Of a stretch of 64,000 nt of DNA, positions 63,567 to 64,000 are shown in pieces (positions within the stretch are counted from its first letter, which is position 1; every line of letters begins with the position of its first letter). A model generated the notes under the pieces. It was given only the letters and a program-made list of their open reading frames with translations, was not told the DNA's origin and made no database searches. The DNA lies in assembly GCF_900184945.1 (NCBI RefSeq), contig NZ_FXYF01000014.1, forward strand, positions 62,001 to 126,000. The letters run 5' to 3'. The position numbers and the translations under genes are program-made. Origin of the DNA: Antarctobacter aquimaris (GTDB taxonomy: Bacteria > Pseudomonadota > Alphaproteobacteria > Rhodobacterales > Rhodobacteraceae).

Positions 63567-64000
63567 CCGACGAAAAGGACAGCTTCCGCTGCCAAAGCGG
63601 GTTTTCCTCCCCGCCCTGTTCTGCCGCGGACATCGCGCCGGACTACTTCGATCCGCTGGGGGTGGACCCGGACCAGGCACGCGACGTCGCGCGCTGGCGC
63701 AAGGCCGAACGCAAGCGCCTGCGCGATGCACGCCAGGCATTGTCGGTGGCCGAGCGGCAGGCGGTCGGTGCGGCGCTGGCGGGGCATCTGCGGCAGGTCC
63801 TGCACGACCGGTTCGACGGCGCGCGGGACATGGTCTTTTCTGCCTATTGGCCGATCAAGGGCGAGCCCGACCTGCGGCCCCTGATGGCTGAATTGCACGC
63901 AGCGGGCGTGACCGTCGCCCTGCCGCTGGTGGAGGTCAAGGCCGCCCCACTCACCTTCCGCCGCTGGACGCCCGAAACGCAGATGGTACGCGGCGACTGG
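63563..64000 (+). CDS. 5-formyltetrahydrofolate cyclo-ligase family (5' part)
   Basis: 146 codons are visible before the window ends. The N-terminus carries an extension found in many proteobacterial members (FRCQSGFSSPPCSAADIAPDYFDPLG), followed by ARWRKAERKRLRDARQAL (the basic ATP-site region) and FSAYWPIKGEPDLRPLMAELHAAGVTVALPLVE. It converts 5-formyl-THF to 5,10-methenyl-THF using ATP. The ATG overlaps the upstream stop. Confidence 0.85.
   Translation, partial: MTDEKDSFRCQSGFSSPPCSAADIAPDYFDPLGVDPDQARDVARWRKAERKRLRDARQALSVAERQAVGAALAGHLRQVLHDRFDGARDMVFSAYWPIKGEPDLRPLMAELHAAGVTVALPLVEVKAAPLTFRRWTPETQMVRGDW

Overview
The window is a GC-rich (roughly two-thirds G+C by eye), gene-dense piece of an alphaproteobacterial chromosome or large replicon, most like the Rhodobacterales / Roseobacter group. 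The pointers are cbb3 oxidase genes, hexameric tyrosine-coordinated heme protein (HTHP), DUF6522, DUF5368, phasins and a TRAP-type sialate pathway. Many genes overlap by ATGA or TGATG, so operons are tightly coupled. I saw no rRNA, tRNA or CRISPR array.

Layout. (1) 1-6.1 kb: an Rrf2/NsrR-like regulator heads a leftward operon rrf2-ccoN-O-Q-P-small TM protein-DUF2189-ccoS-HTHP-DUF6522 (the last frameshifted). A group III truncated globin diverges from it. (2) 6.2-13.4 kb: mixed accessory genes (MliC, redoxin, an exported protein facing a MarR regulator across a nested palindrome, MFS exporter, orphan DUF6522, CNNM/HlyC protein), with remnants of a Crp/Fnr gene and a gamma-glutamyltransferase. 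(3) 13.4-35.7 kb: a stress and anaerobic-energy island with phasins, cupin, DUF883/holin-X, an APH-ATPase fusion, FtsH with an internal stop, the arginine deiminase operon (YfcC-arcABC) running on into HdeD, an SDR and a nine-gene N-type F1Fo ATPase, then a baeRF protein, a CBS protein, a Crp/Fnr regulator and a universal-stress-protein remnant. Seven copies of an FNR-type box, TTAAC-N4-RTCAA or close variants, precede most of these transcription units. (4) 35.7-45.5 kb: SQR-like flavoprotein plus DUF5368, a TetR-HlyD-RbbA-YhhJ exporter operon, and a divergent PHA synthase with a membrane protein. (5) 45.5-47.3 kb: mobile-element debris (IS110, VirB11 and IS3 fragments). (6) 47.3-57.5 kb: a complete sialic acid island (nanM, nanA, nanR, siaPQM, nanE, nanK, nagB, nagA) and a TauE/SafE permease. 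(7) 57.6-62.1 kb: a second NO/heme region with a third globin, NsrR, an ECF sigma factor, a cupredoxin, a second DUF6522-HTHP pair, a deleted rrf2 remnant and a divergent second globin. (8) 62.1-64 kb: DUF488 protein, nitronate monooxygenase and the 5' part of a formyltetrahydrofolate cyclo-ligase gene.

How it fits together. Regions 1 and 7 look like diverged copies of one NsrR-controlled module (globin, Rrf2, HTHP, DUF6522). Decay is complementary: copy 1 has lost the DUF6522 frame; copy 2 has lost most of rrf2 and the globin proximal histidine. HTHP start codons overlap or follow translationally coupled genes, and DUF6522 begins inside the HTHP stop codon in both copies, which suggests an undescribed two-protein heme system. 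In region 3 the arginine deiminase pathway makes ATP without respiration, and the co-transcribed N-ATPase could spend it on Na+ export; shared FNR-type boxes point to an oxygen- or redox-controlled survival regulon. All functional statements rest on recognising protein families by eye; no database search was possible.
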